Notes: generated by a model not told the origin, from the letters alone. A stretch of DNA of 16,080 nucleotides from Methanosarcina sp. (GCA_024280975.1 JAMXLQ010000145.1:1-16080), one strand, 5' to 3'; positions 7,135-13,951 are shown, numbered from the stretch's first letter. A program made the numbers and translations.

Positions 7135-7192
7135 TACTTTCTCTAATTTTCCTTTTTACTCTTAGCTTCATTTTTTGTTTTTCAATGTTTTT
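7135..7192 (+). terminator. T-rich transcript end of the cbi operon
   Basis: Immediately after the cbiC stop, the + strand has successive T tracts (TTTTCC, CTTTTTAC, ATTTTTTG, GTTTTTC, GTTTTTG) with no strong hairpin. This is the usual look of archaeal oligo-T termination. The rest of the spacer to 7390 shows no gene. Confidence 0.5.
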
Positions 7193-7390
7193 GCAGTCAA
7201 CTACTTAATTTTCCAGATTAATTTTCATTATACAAAACTTTCATTTTTCGCCAACTCGTTACACCAAGTTCTAAAAATGGTTTCTTAAGTTTTTGTGCTT
7301 TCTGATTATTTTTACTATTGAAATTTAAAATCAAAAAAGAAAATGTTCATTCCGGATACTATCTAATCCTGAATAAAAGTTAATGCTTTT

Positions 7391-7423
7391 AGGACATAGG
7401 CCAATATTTTGGTCTCTATGCCC
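7391..7423. terminator. imperfect hairpin downstream of ccdA
   Basis: AGGaCATAG pairs with CTATGcCCT, and inside them CCAA pairs with TTGG around an AT-rich loop. The hairpin lies about 30 nt beyond the ccdA stop (minus strand). On the + strand it is followed by TTTTCTAATTTTCC. It may mark a transcript end or protect mRNA; function is inferred only from place and shape. Confidence 0.3.
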
Positions 7424-7454
7424 TAGATTTTCTAATTTTCCGTATTTGGACTTT

Positions 7455-8105
7455 TTAAACAAACAGTTGAGGATGGTTTTGGTAGATCATATAGAGCCCA
7501 ACCAGGATAATCACTATTCCTGCTCCTTTTTTGAAAACCACATCCCACTTAGATATAAGCCGGATTTTAGAGGAGGTAAAGTGGGCTGAGTAAGCGAGCA
7601 AGAGCATTGGTATAGCAAATCCAAGCGAATAAATTGAGAGAATAAATGCTCCGGTAGCAGTATTCCCTTCTAGAGCTACTATTGTAAGAATAGAGCCTAG
7701 AATTAGTCCTACACAAGGAATCCAGAGAACACCGAGGGAAAGGCCAAGCAAGAAACCTGAAATAGACCCTTCTTCATTCATATTTCCCAAGAGGGGAAAC
7801 TTTGAAAATGCATTGAAAAGGCTTATGTCAAAGATTAGTGCGAAGCCCATTATGAGAATCAAGATTTCTGCGAGAATTTTCAGCTGGTCTGCATAAGCAT
7901 TGAAAACTGCTCCAAAAGCAGAGCTTATTACTCCCATTATAGTGAAGGATGCTGAGACTCCAAGCACTATTGCAAGAGGTCTCAGTCTGTTTTTTCCTGC
8001 AGATGTTGCTAGGACAGCAGGCAGAAGAGGAAGGATGCAGGGGGACAGGACACTGAGAATTCCAGCTCCAAATGCAGTCACAGGAGAAATAACTTCAGGA
8101 TACAT
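7455..8105 (-). CDS. ccdA: CcdA-like cytochrome c biogenesis / thiol-disulfide transmembrane protein
   Basis: The 216-aa hydrophobic protein has about six membrane segments and belongs to the CcdA/DsbD-beta family, which passes reducing equivalents from cytoplasmic thioredoxin across the membrane. The two conserved redox cysteines are visible: C23 in LSPCILPLLP within the first segment and C131 in WIPCVG in the fourth. The family's LSPC(x)LP..P opening and GxxxxLWxPC-like motif are kept. ATG 8105 begins right at the conserved region; no clear Shine-Dalgarno precedes it. It lies 124 nt downstream of a thioredoxin-fold lipoprotein gene on the same strand, its likely partner outside the membrane. 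Together they could reduce cysteines of haem-binding or other exported proteins (inferred). Confidence 0.88.
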   Translation of the reverse strand: MYPEVISPVTAFGAGILSVLSPCILPLLPAVLATSAGKNRLRPLAIVLGVSASFTIMGVISSAFGAVFNAYADQLKILAEILILIMGFALIFDISLFNAFSKFPLLGNMNEEGSISGFLLGLSLGVLWIPCVGLILGSILTIVALEGNTATGAFILSIYSLGFAIPMLLLAYSAHFTSSKIRLISKWDVVFKKGAGIVIILVGLYMIYQNHPQLFV

Positions 8106-8143
8106 GGTTTTTCATTTTTGTAGTTCATTTTTTAGATTGTTTT

Positions 8144-8157
8144 CCCCGGAAATCGGG
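8144..8157. other. short GC hairpin in the ccdA leader
   Basis: CCCCG (8144-8148) and CGGGG (8153-8157) form a 5-bp stem about 40 nt upstream of the ccdA start, between it and the lipoprotein gene. On the minus strand it is followed by an A-rich stretch, so it is not a terminator for the upstream gene. It may be a leader or mRNA-processing element. Confidence 0.3.
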
Positions 8158-8229
8158 GTTTTACCGCAAACTTAAACTTCTATTCCTTTAATGAGTTTAG
8201 AAGTAAATTCTATATTAAAACTTATTTAA

Positions 8230-8826
8230 TTATGATGTGCTGTTTTCCTCCTGGAGAAGGGCAAGATTAATACGGTTCTCATATACGTCTTTTTCCATTT
8301 GTCCTCGAATTTTGGCCTGGAGTCTATCTTTAGTGAGTGTTCCGTCCTCTTTCAGGTATACATATTCCCCGTTTTCGATACCCATGATCAAAGTGGTGTC
8401 AGGGACATACCCTATCTCAAAATAAGTTGCAAGATCAGGGCTATCGGTTATATCTATGGACACAATAGTGGCTTTCCCACGGTATTCTGTTGCCAGTTCC
8501 TTAAGCATAGGCCTCATAGCCTGGCATGGTCCGCAGTGTTTAGATCCTATTTTCATAAGAACCGGCCCCTGCTTGAGGGATGTATTTATTTGTTCAAGGC
8601 TGGTCACTTGAACAACTTTACTTTCCTGAGAAGTTGTGTTCTGTTCGACCTCGGTTGTGTTCTGTCCAGACTCGTTTGCTTTAACAACGCCGTTTATATT
8701 CTCATTTGCCTGGATGTTTGTGGAGTTTGCCTGGGTATTTGTAGAATTTTCTTGGCTTTTTTCAGTACAGCCCGCAGTAAAGACTACAGCTGCAAGGAGT
8801 ATCAATAGTATAACTAGTTTTTTCAT
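8230..8826 (-). CDS. thioredoxin-fold lipoprotein with N-glycosylation-rich linker
   Basis: This 198-aa extracytoplasmic protein begins with a lipoprotein signal (charged KK, hydrophobic core, lipobox TAGC with C20). A low-complexity Asn/Thr/Ser/Gln linker follows (about 21-68), and then a thioredoxin domain (about 75-180). The active site is HCGPC (C98, C101); the usual Trp before the first Cys is His. A cis-Pro segment, YVPDTT, and a C-terminal helix are present. The linker carries five N-X-S/T sequons (N27, N34, N51, N56, N63), with one more in the C-terminal ENSTS, suggesting AglB-type glycosylation. Two parts of the linker arose by 21-bp tandem duplication. No strong Shine-Dalgarno is seen before ATG 8826. 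Its neighbour is CcdA, so it is probably kept reduced by CcdA and acts as a thiol reductase outside the membrane. Confidence 0.87.
   Translation of the reverse strand: MKKLVILLILLAAVVFTAGCTEKSQENSTNTQANSTNIQANENINGVVKANESGQNTTEVEQNTTSQESKVVQVTSLEQINTSLKQGPVLMKIGSKHCGPCQAMRPMLKELATEYRGKATIVSIDITDSPDLATYFEIGYVPDTTLIMGIENGEYVYLKEDGTLTKDRLQAKIRGQMEKDVYENRINLALLQEENSTS
8633..8674. repeat. tandem 21-bp duplication in lipoprotein linker (copy set 1)
   Basis: Two adjacent 21-bp units (8633-8653, 8654-8674) share GTTGTGTTCTGT at their starts and CTCG at their ends. On the minus strand they encode ESGQNTT and EVEQNTT, each with an N-T-T sequon. Confidence 0.8.
8705..8746. repeat. tandem 21-bp duplication in lipoprotein linker (copy set 2)
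   Basis: Two adjacent 21-bp units (8705-8725, 8726-8746) differ at four positions. On the minus strand they encode the heptads NSTNTQA and NSTNIQA, each with an N-S-T sequon. The unit length equals that of the other set, but the sequence is different. Confidence 0.8.
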
Positions 8827-9092
8827 GTTCTCAACATTAGTCTTTAATTACTGATTTTACATATCAGGTATTAATTAATATTACATAATAATTACAGACT
8901 GTGTGATAATAATAGTTTAATTTCACAAATAATCTTTACTTTCTGTTTATTGTGAGATCGTAGTTCAAATCGTAATTTTGAAGTAGAATTATCGATAAAC
9001 TTCAAATAATTAACCGTAAGAAAAGAAAATATGTGCCAAGTTTAAGAGACTTCTGGTATGTTAAAAATATATTAAAATAGCCTTAAATGATA

Positions 9093-9107
9093 GAAGTATA
9101 TAAATAA
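9093..9107 (+). promoter_or_regulatory. orphan TATA box on the + strand
   Basis: GAAGTATATAAATAA is one of the better BRE/TATA matches in the window, but no + strand protein gene follows: the downstream region runs into the 3' end of the convergent mrp gene. The expected start is near 9128-9132. The surrounding spacer (8827-9279) otherwise shows only AT-rich sequence and a weak inverted pair, TCACAAATAA (8923-8932) and TTATTGTGA (8947-8955). Confidence 0.35.
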
Positions 9108-9127
9108 ACTTAAGAGAGAATATGAGA

Positions 9128-9275
9128 AATACAGGACTGAGAGAAGAGATCTTACAATAACTAAGTATGTTATAATCCGAGTGAACTTACTGAAAAAAGC
9201 TAACCTATTGAGAGGCCAACTAATTGAGAAAAATTGGACAAGAAGGAAAATGTGTAAATCTTCCCTTTTTTATAT
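9128..9275 (+). ncRNA. candidate small RNA in the lipoprotein-mrp spacer
   Basis: If the TATA box at 9093-9107 is active, a transcript of about 150 nt would run from about 9128 to a run of six T at 9266-9271. That run is preceded by a weak GGAA...TTCC stem (about 9245-9264). The interval is open only for very short peptides and has no recognised protein. This is a prediction from promoter and end signals only, and the transcript would be convergent with mrp. Confidence 0.2.
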
Positions 9276-9279
9276 TACC

Positions 9280-10122
9280 TTAATTTTCCTCCAGAGTTTT
9301 TTCTACTGCAGTCACAACAGCTTCAAAGTTCTTCTGCCATTCAGTACTGTGTTCAAGCAGACCTTGGACAACAGTGCCTTTATCTTCCATTTCTGCTACT
9401 TTGGGCTCAATGGGAAGTCTAGCAAGAATAGGAACGTTGAAATCTTTTGAGGCCTTTTCCACGCCTCCAGTCCCGAATACTTCTATCGGCTTACCACAAT
9501 GAGGGCAGATAAGCCCATGCATGTTATCAACAAGCCCTATGATAGGTACATTGAGTTTTTCAGAAAATTTGATTGATTTTCGGACGCTAATAAGGGCCAC
9601 GTCCTGAGGGGTTGTAACAAGCACTGAACCATCGCAATTGGGAATCAGCTGAGCCACACTCAGGGGTTCGTCTCCTGTGCCTGGGGGTAAGTCTATAATA
9701 AGAAAGTCAAGTGCTCCCCAGTAAACCTCTTCCAAGAATTGTTTAATTGCCCCCATTTTGGCAGGCCCTCTCCAAATTATGGGAGAATCTTTATTTTCGA
9801 GCAGAAAACCGACAGACATTATCGAAAGATTAGGAAGTACCTCAATTGGAAGAATACCCTCTTCAGCAATATCGGGTCTCTGTGACTCTAATCCAAAAAT
9901 TGTAGGAATGGTCGGACCGTGAATATCGCAGTCCAGAAGCCCAACTCTGTATCCGCGCAGGGCTAGCCCGACAGCAAGGTTTGCTGCAACTGTGCTTTTT
10001 CCTACTCCCCCTTTCCCGCTCATTATCATGATCTTACGTTTGATGCGTCTGAGGTTGACTACTATTTTTGGCTCCTCTGGTTTTTTCGACAAGCTCTCAA
10101 GTGGTTGAACCTTATCCGTCAT
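9280..10122 (-). CDS. Mrp/NBP35-family Fe-S cluster carrier ATPase
   Basis: The 280-aa protein is a deviant Walker A P-loop ATPase of the Mrp/NBP35/ApbC family, which carries or transfers Fe-S clusters in the cytoplasm. It shows the Walker A GKGGVGKST (36-44), LLDCDIHGPTIPT (62-74), WRGP (117-120), LIIDLPPGTGDEP (141-153), and the cluster-binding CPHC (C206, C209). The length is normal for archaeal Mrp without an added N-terminal domain. ATG 10122 has AGGCGAT as a weak Shine-Dalgarno. It lies 60 nt after a DUF134 gene on the same strand, with a broken NifX-like gene divergent from that. Mrp, DUF134 and NifX-like proteins commonly cluster in anaerobes, which supports a metal-cluster role. Confidence 0.93.
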   Translation of the reverse strand: MTDKVQPLESLSKKPEEPKIVVNLRRIKRKIMIMSGKGGVGKSTVAANLAVGLALRGYRVGLLDCDIHGPTIPTIFGLESQRPDIAEEGILPIEVLPNLSIMSVGFLLENKDSPIIWRGPAKMGAIKQFLEEVYWGALDFLIIDLPPGTGDEPLSVAQLIPNCDGSVLVTTPQDVALISVRKSIKFSEKLNVPIIGLVDNMHGLICPHCGKPIEVFGTGGVEKASKDFNVPILARLPIEPKVAEMEDKGTVVQGLLEHSTEWQKNFEAVVTAVEKTLEEN

Positions 10123-10182
10123 TTTTATCGCCTGTATAAAATTTCTGCATTTTTCACTATTCCGAGTTTTCAGATTTCTCTT

Positions 10183-10521
10183 TTACGTGTCAGCATCTTC
10201 ACTAATGTCACAGCCTTCAGTGCTGATATAGTTACCGCCTTTTATCTCGATCGCTTTTCCTGCGGTAAGGGCGAGAGCTATTTTCGTTCTAGCAGCTTTC
10301 AGATCTTCCCAGAAGGCTCGCCTTGAGATTCCTACCCTGATGGCTGCATCTTCCTGCCTGAGGCCCTCGATGTCTACAAGCCTTAGGGCCTCAAGCTCTT
10401 CAACTGTGAGGTATACAACCTCAAGACCTGATAGTGGAACCCCTCTGGGCTTGAAATATGTAATGTTGGGCTTTTGCTCAACACGCCTTGGGCACTTTGG
10501 TCTTCCTCTGCATTTTTTCAT
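10183..10521 (-). CDS. DUF134 (UPF0251) putative DNA-binding protein
   Basis: The 112-aa protein matches the DUF134/UPF0251 family: the N-terminal motif CRGRPKCPRRV (4-14), a short beta segment (ITYFKPRGVPL), and LTVEELEALRLVDIEGLRQEDAA leading into a helix-turn-helix like sigma-70 region 4 (about 54-76, GISRRAFWEDL). Such proteins are thought to bind DNA and are often encoded beside NifX-like and Mrp-like proteins; the target is unknown. ATG 10521 lies about 30 nt from a TATA-like box (10545-10556, minus), so the mRNA may have almost no leader; no Shine-Dalgarno is visible. It probably shares a transcript with mrp downstream (60 nt), and may control that operon and the divergent NifX-like gene (inferred). 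Confidence 0.88.
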   Translation of the reverse strand: MKKCRGRPKCPRRVEQKPNITYFKPRGVPLSGLEVVYLTVEELEALRLVDIEGLRQEDAAIRVGISRRAFWEDLKAARTKIALALTAGKAIEIKGGNYISTEGCDISEDADT

Positions 10522-10544
10522 AGGTTACTTATGCACATTGTAGA

Positions 10545-10556
10545 ATAAATATATAA
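10545..10556 (-). promoter_or_regulatory. candidate TATA box of the DUF134-mrp operon
   Basis: Read on the minus strand, GAAATTGTTATATATTTATT gives a BRE-like purine stretch and a TATATATT core. The expected start is only a few bases ahead of the DUF134 ATG (10521), so the transcript would be nearly leaderless. Confidence 0.45.
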
Positions 10557-10574
10557 CAATTTCTCTGTTGAAAT

Positions 10575-10592
10575 AGAAAATTATAAATATTT
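10575..10592 (+). promoter_or_regulatory. candidate TATA box of the broken NifX-like gene
   Basis: GAAAATTATAAATATTTA on the + strand resembles an archaeal BRE/TATA element, with an expected start near 10610. It is divergent from the DUF134 promoter about 20-30 bp away, so one regulator could act on both. Confidence 0.35.
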
Positions 10593-10600
10593 ATGTACGA

Positions 10601-11065
10601 TTGAGTGAAATTAAAGCAGTTCCAGATTACAAAGTTAGAAAGATTTTCAAGAAAGTATGTATATTTATAGGAAATGATAACAGCGTGGAAGAAATTGTTG
10701 AGCAACATTTTGGAAAAACTGCAACTTACACAACAATTGATACATACACAGACAGGAAATGTTAATGTAATCACAAACGGAAGCGATCATATGGGAGATA
10801 TTGAATTGCCACTTGAGCATCTTCAAAAAAATGATGGCATAGAAATATGCTCAGTGGAAAAATAGGGCATAAATCTCTTTACGTGGTTGAATCCTGTAGA
10901 ATCCGGGTTTTTGTAGGTGCAAGAGGTACAGTCAGGGAAACCTTGGCTGCTTGAGGTACAAGGTTCCTCAAAAAAAGCAATATAGAAAATGGCTGCACAA
11001 AAATAAACACGAATATGGACATTATCACTAGGCAAAACTATGTATTCCAGAACTTTTTGTATTAA
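10601..11065 (+). pseudogene. NifX/NifB-like (dinitrogenase Fe-Mo cofactor domain) protein, frameshifted
   Basis: Homology to the small NifX-like cofactor-binding family is spread over two frames. Frame 2 (10652-10759) gives KVCIFIGNDNSVEEIVEQHFG and TTIDTYTD. The next frame (10758-10846) gives VNVITNGSDHMGDIELPLEHLQ. Frame 2 again (10847 on) gives MLSGKIGHKSLYVVES, IRVFVGARGTVRETLAA, then TGA at 10952-10954 where the family usually has Trp, then NGCTK near 11002. A one-base gain near the AAA at 10757 and a one-base loss near 10845 explain the shifts, and TGG to TGA explains the stop. No convincing ATG precedes KVCIF; the frame is open from TTG 10601. It is divergent from DUF134-mrp, the usual neighbours of an intact copy. 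Sequencing error could explain one lesion but hardly all three. Confidence 0.78.
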
Positions 11066-11118
11066 TTTTTCTTATTTTTATACCTAGAACTCTAATAATA
11101 TATTTTTATATCCTTTGT

Positions 11119-11134
11119 AGAAATATTTATATTT
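11119..11134 (+). promoter_or_regulatory. candidate BRE/TATA promoter of DUF1847-DUF1284
   Basis: GAAATATTTATATTTT fits the archaeal BRE/TATA pattern. A start about 25 nt on (near 11155) leaves a leader of about 40 nt that contains AGGAGA (11181-11186), supporting the GTG start at 11195. Confidence 0.45.
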
Positions 11135-11194
11135 TCACAGCTTATTTGTGACCATAATACCTTATTCATGTTAAAAATCCAGGAGAAAAAGAGT

Positions 11195-11728
11195 GTGCAG
11201 TGCGCGTTATGCAGGATTAAGGAGTGCATGAAGGGCAAAAACTGTTCTGTGATTAAATCTGAGCTTGAATATACAGGCGATGATCTAAAATCAATTAAGA
11301 TCTCTGCGTGGCTTGAATCCGATCATATGAAAAGGACAAAACTAGAAGAAATAACTATTTATGCAAAAAGGCTTGGTTATAAAAAAATAGGACTTGCTTT
11401 CTGTATTGAGTATGAGCGAGAAGCAAAGCTGGTTTATGAGGTGCTTTCAAAATATTTTGAGGTGTTTTCGGTTTGCTGCAAAGTCTGCAGCTTTGAAAAA
11501 TCCAGCCTTGGAATTAAAAAATCCGAAGACCTGGAGTTTGAAGCAGTTTGCAATCCTATCGGCCAGGCTCTGCTTCTTAACGACGACCTTACCAATCTCA
11601 ATATCATGCTAGGACTTAAAACAGGATATGATATTCTCTTTGCAAAGTACTCAGAAGCTCCTTCGATAGCACTGCCTGTTCAAGAATTACCCCAGCTAGC
11701 TGATTCAGGAATTGACATTATAGAATGA
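11195..11728 (+). CDS. DUF1847-like Cys-rich protein
   Basis: The 177-aa protein resembles DUF1847, a family of putative metal-binding proteins of unknown function. The N-terminal CALCRIKECMKGKNC (C3, C6, C11, C17) looks like a metal or Fe-S site. CCKVCSFEK adds three more Cys near the middle, and CNPIGQALLLN followed by NIMLGLKTGYDILFAKYSEAP is the family core. In related proteins I recall a Cys in the GLxxGHD turn; here it is GLKTGYD, and the C-terminus is short, so this is a divergent member. GTG 11195 is chosen over ATG 11168 because AGGAGA lies 8 nt upstream and the protein then starts at the Cys motif. The next gene, also Cys-rich (DUF1284), follows after 52 nt, probably on the same transcript. 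No reaction can be assigned. Confidence 0.72.
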   Translation: MQCALCRIKECMKGKNCSVIKSELEYTGDDLKSIKISAWLESDHMKRTKLEEITIYAKRLGYKKIGLAFCIEYEREAKLVYEVLSKYFEVFSVCCKVCSFEKSSLGIKKSEDLEFEAVCNPIGQALLLNDDLTNLNIMLGLKTGYDILFAKYSEAPSIALPVQELPQLADSGIDIIE

Positions 11729-11780
11729 GTTTAACAGAAGTAATTCGTTTGCTTTGTGAAATCAAGTCCTGGAGAAACAC

Positions 11781-12227
11781 ATGCTCAAATCAAATACAAC
11801 TGGATCTGATTTTAAAACCGAATCAAAATGTTTGAAGATCAGAGCTCATCACCTGTGTTGTATACAGGGTTTTCAGGGCTATGGATACAGCCCTGCTTTT
11901 GTGGCCAATTTGAGGGCCGTAATTTCAAAAATAAAAGCTTTTCCTCCAAGACATCTGGAACTGGTATCCAAATGCGATATAATCTGTGCCTCCTGCCCAA
12001 GTGAAAAGGAATGCACTGCGCAGGAGTCAGTTAGCTCTCGCAGAATTCGAAATATGGATTTATTTGTTATGAAGAAATTAAAGATAAAAGAAGGAGCAAT
12101 TATGAAGGCAGATGAAGCCTTCAGATTAATCAATTCGCAACTGGCTAATGCATCCTATATTGAAGAAGTATGCGGGACTTGCAAATGGAGACAGAAGTGT
12201 CTATGGTATATGCAAGATGAAAGATAA
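11781..12227 (+). CDS. DUF1284 family Cys-rich protein (putative Fe-S binding)
   Basis: The 148-aa protein matches DUF1284: LKIRAHHLCCIQGFQGYGYSP near residues 18-38 (H23, H24, C26, C27), then FVANL, a CDIICASCPSEKEC cluster (C65, C69, C72, C78), and a C-terminal CGTCKWRQKC (C131, C134, C140). Ten Cys in 148 residues suggest a bound Fe-S cluster or other metal; the function of the family is not established. GGAG lies 6 nt before ATG 11781. The first 17 residues are not conserved-looking. It is probably co-transcribed with the DUF1847-like gene, and it converges on the hdrB gene 98 nt away. Confidence 0.82.
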   Translation: MLKSNTTGSDFKTESKCLKIRAHHLCCIQGFQGYGYSPAFVANLRAVISKIKAFPPRHLELVSKCDIICASCPSEKECTAQESVSSRRIRNMDLFVMKKLKIKEGAIMKADEAFRLINSQLANASYIEEVCGTCKWRQKCLWYMQDER

Positions 12228-12325
12228 AATCTATATTTAACTTCTCGAAAAACCAAAAATATTCTCTTATATATTTTGATATTCAATTTTACTTGAAACT
12301 TGTTACCGAACTTATTACTAGACTT
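12228..12325. terminator. AT-rich convergent end region of DUF1284 and hdrB
   Basis: The spacer between two convergent genes carries T tracts on both strands: on + around 12272-12293 (ATATATTTTG, CAATTTTAC), and on - TATTTTTGGTTTTTC near 12247-12262. This fits bidirectional oligo-T termination. No hairpin of note was seen. Confidence 0.4.
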
Positions 12326-13228
12326 TTATCTTAAACCTGCACTGATCTCATAGATTTTTGCAAGAAACTCAATATTCTGAACTGCATTCTGTTCTATTCC
12401 TAGTTCATATGGAGAAAAGCCAAGAGCAAGGCCCAGTAGCTGAGAATAGTGAAGGACCGGGATAGAGTAATCCTTTCCGAATTTTTCATTGACTGCAAGC
12501 TGTCCCCTATCAAACTGCAGATGACAGAAAGGACATGCATTGACAATGCAATCCACTCCTGCCTGCCGAATACAGGCGAGTTTGTGCTCAAGCATCTCAA
12601 GGGACTCTGCAGCATGCCCTGAACGGACTCCTCCTCCTGCTCCGCAACACATCATCTTGTCAGTATAATCTACGCTTTTTGCACCTGTGGCTTCAATAAG
12701 TTCGTCAAAGAAAACCGGAGCCTCCGTTTCTCCAAGATTTCGGTCTCTTGATGGCTTGATAAGATGGCATCCATAGTGTAGTGCCACTTTAAGATCAAGC
12801 TGGATTGTAGTATACTCCTTGAGCTTTTCGCGCCCAAATTCTTTATAGAGAAATTCGATTATATGCCTTACCTCTGCAGTACCTTTGAATTCCATGCCGA
12901 TTTCTTTAAGGCATCTGTTCGTGCATTCCCTTAGCTCAGGATCCTTTTTCAGCTCTATATTAGCATCTGCCAGGGAACCGTAGCAGCCATTGCATACTGT
13001 AAGGAGATCTCTTTCAAGTTTTTCAGAGAGGACGATATTCCGGCTCGCAAGCGCAAGCCAGGTTGCTTTATCAAAAGACTTGAAGACTCCGGGAGCAGGA
13101 CAGCAGGAGGCTCCTGGCAAGTCAGATACATCTATATCAAGTTTCTGAAGGCAGAGTTTGGTTGCTTTTTCAATTCCAGGATAACGGTTAGGTACAATGC
13201 ATCCAAGAAATAGCGATAATTTTTCCAT
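12326..13228 (-). CDS. hdrB: CoB-CoM heterodisulfide reductase subunit B (HdrB)
   Basis: The 300-aa protein is the catalytic subunit that reduces the CoM-S-S-CoB heterodisulfide, the last electron acceptor of methanogenesis, on two noncubane [4Fe-4S] clusters. Both CCG domains are complete. The first has C10, C42-C43, C79 and C82, with spacing Cx31CCx35CxxC. The second has C154, C194-C195, C232 and C235, with Cx39CCx36CxxC. GGAGG lies 6 nt before ATG 13228, right at the end of hdrC (11-nt gap), so the two are translated together. No hdrA is adjacent. An HdrC-HdrB pair without HdrA resembles the second soluble Hdr set (HdrA2B2C2) of Methanosarcina, which can couple to F420H2 and ferredoxin, but that assignment is an inference. 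An fno gene lies upstream on the same strand. Confidence 0.95.
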   Translation of the reverse strand: MEKLSLFLGCIVPNRYPGIEKATKLCLQKLDIDVSDLPGASCCPAPGVFKSFDKATWLALASRNIVLSEKLERDLLTVCNGCYGSLADANIELKKDPELRECTNRCLKEIGMEFKGTAEVRHIIEFLYKEFGREKLKEYTTIQLDLKVALHYGCHLIKPSRDRNLGETEAPVFFDELIEATGAKSVDYTDKMMCCGAGGGVRSGHAAESLEMLEHKLACIRQAGVDCIVNACPFCHLQFDRGQLAVNEKFGKDYSIPVLHYSQLLGLALGFSPYELGIEQNAVQNIEFLAKIYEISAGLR

Positions 13229-13239
13229 ATTCTGCCTCC

Positions 13240-13725
13240 TTATTTTTCAGCCGTTAGCTTGTCAAATTTGCATGCTTTGAGAAGATTCCTTAACTCTTGG
13301 AGAGCTTCAGGATACTTCTGGACGGTCTCAGGTATAGGATCGAGCCCGAGTTCTTCCCTTTTTTGCTTTGTTTCTTCATCCAGAGGGACTGCATGCCCGC
13401 ATTCCATGACCATTTCCGATATCTTCCTATGTTCTGGAAGCATGAAACCTTTTTTTACAGCAAGTCTTCTGAGCTCAAGAAGAGCGTCAGTTATTGGTAT
13501 ATCGCGCGGGCAGCGTTCCTGGCAAGTATAGCAGGTAGTACAGAGCCAGAGTGCATCATCGGAGAGAACTGCTACTCTATTCTTGCGTGCGTCCCGAAGA
13601 ATTCTTCGCGTATTAAGCCCGGTATGCCGTCCTGAAGGACAACTTCCTGTGCATGTGCCACACTGCATGCAGGAAAGTACATCAAGTCCTGCAGCCTTTA
13701 ACACTTTTGGCAATTCTTCACTCAT
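13240..13725 (-). CDS. hdrC: CoB-CoM heterodisulfide reductase subunit C (HdrC)
   Basis: The 161-aa protein carries two [4Fe-4S] motifs of the Cx2Cx2Cx3CP type: C19, C22, C25, C29 and C62, C65, C68, C72. It passes electrons from HdrA to HdrB in the cytoplasm. Between and after the clusters are LNTRRILRDARK and ITDALLELRRLAVKKGF, usual for HdrC. Length fits soluble HdrC (about 160-190 aa), and there is no cytochrome-type HdrE nearby. ATG 13725 lacks a clear Shine-Dalgarno. The gene is first in an hdrC-hdrB operon. Its promoter may be at the TTTATATT near 13952-13959 (minus), giving a leader of about 200 nt, or closer in the T-rich stretch near 13760. Confidence 0.95.
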   Translation of the reverse strand: MSEELPKVLKAAGLDVLSCMQCGTCTGSCPSGRHTGLNTRRILRDARKNRVAVLSDDALWLCTTCYTCQERCPRDIPITDALLELRRLAVKKGFMLPEHRKISEMVMECGHAVPLDEETKQKREELGLDPIPETVQKYPEALQELRNLLKACKFDKLTAEK

Positions 13726-13951
13726 ACAGGTTCACTGTCTGATTAGTCGTTTCATCCTTTTTAAAAAAGAAAAGTAACAAAAATGATAAGATCAAGAGTA
13801 ACTCCGCATCTAAGAGCTGTCTCTGAAACTTCACAATATGCAAGCTTCTTCCTGATAAATTCTGTCGTATTAAGCCATTTTCCAAATTCTTTACTAGTCA
13901 GCTCTTTTCTTACAGATTTTCCTCATGCTGGTTATTACCTTCATAATATTT

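Noticed and set aside
8960..8975. TAGTTCAAATCG, resembling a tRNA T-loop.
   Set aside because: No matching acceptor stem, anticodon arm or D-arm was found on either side.
9181..9450. 89-codon + strand frame starting at GTG 9181.
   Set aside because: Most of it is antisense to the conserved 3' end of mrp and it has no family features.
10848..10865. In-frame TAG at 10863-10865 read as pyrrolysine.
   Set aside because: The stop is in the shifted frame of a broken gene; the homologous sequence continues in the other frame, so amber read-through is not needed.
11168..11194. ATG 11168 as the start of the DUF1847-like gene.
   Set aside because: No Shine-Dalgarno upstream; AGGAGA inside this stretch points to GTG 11195, where the Cys motif begins.
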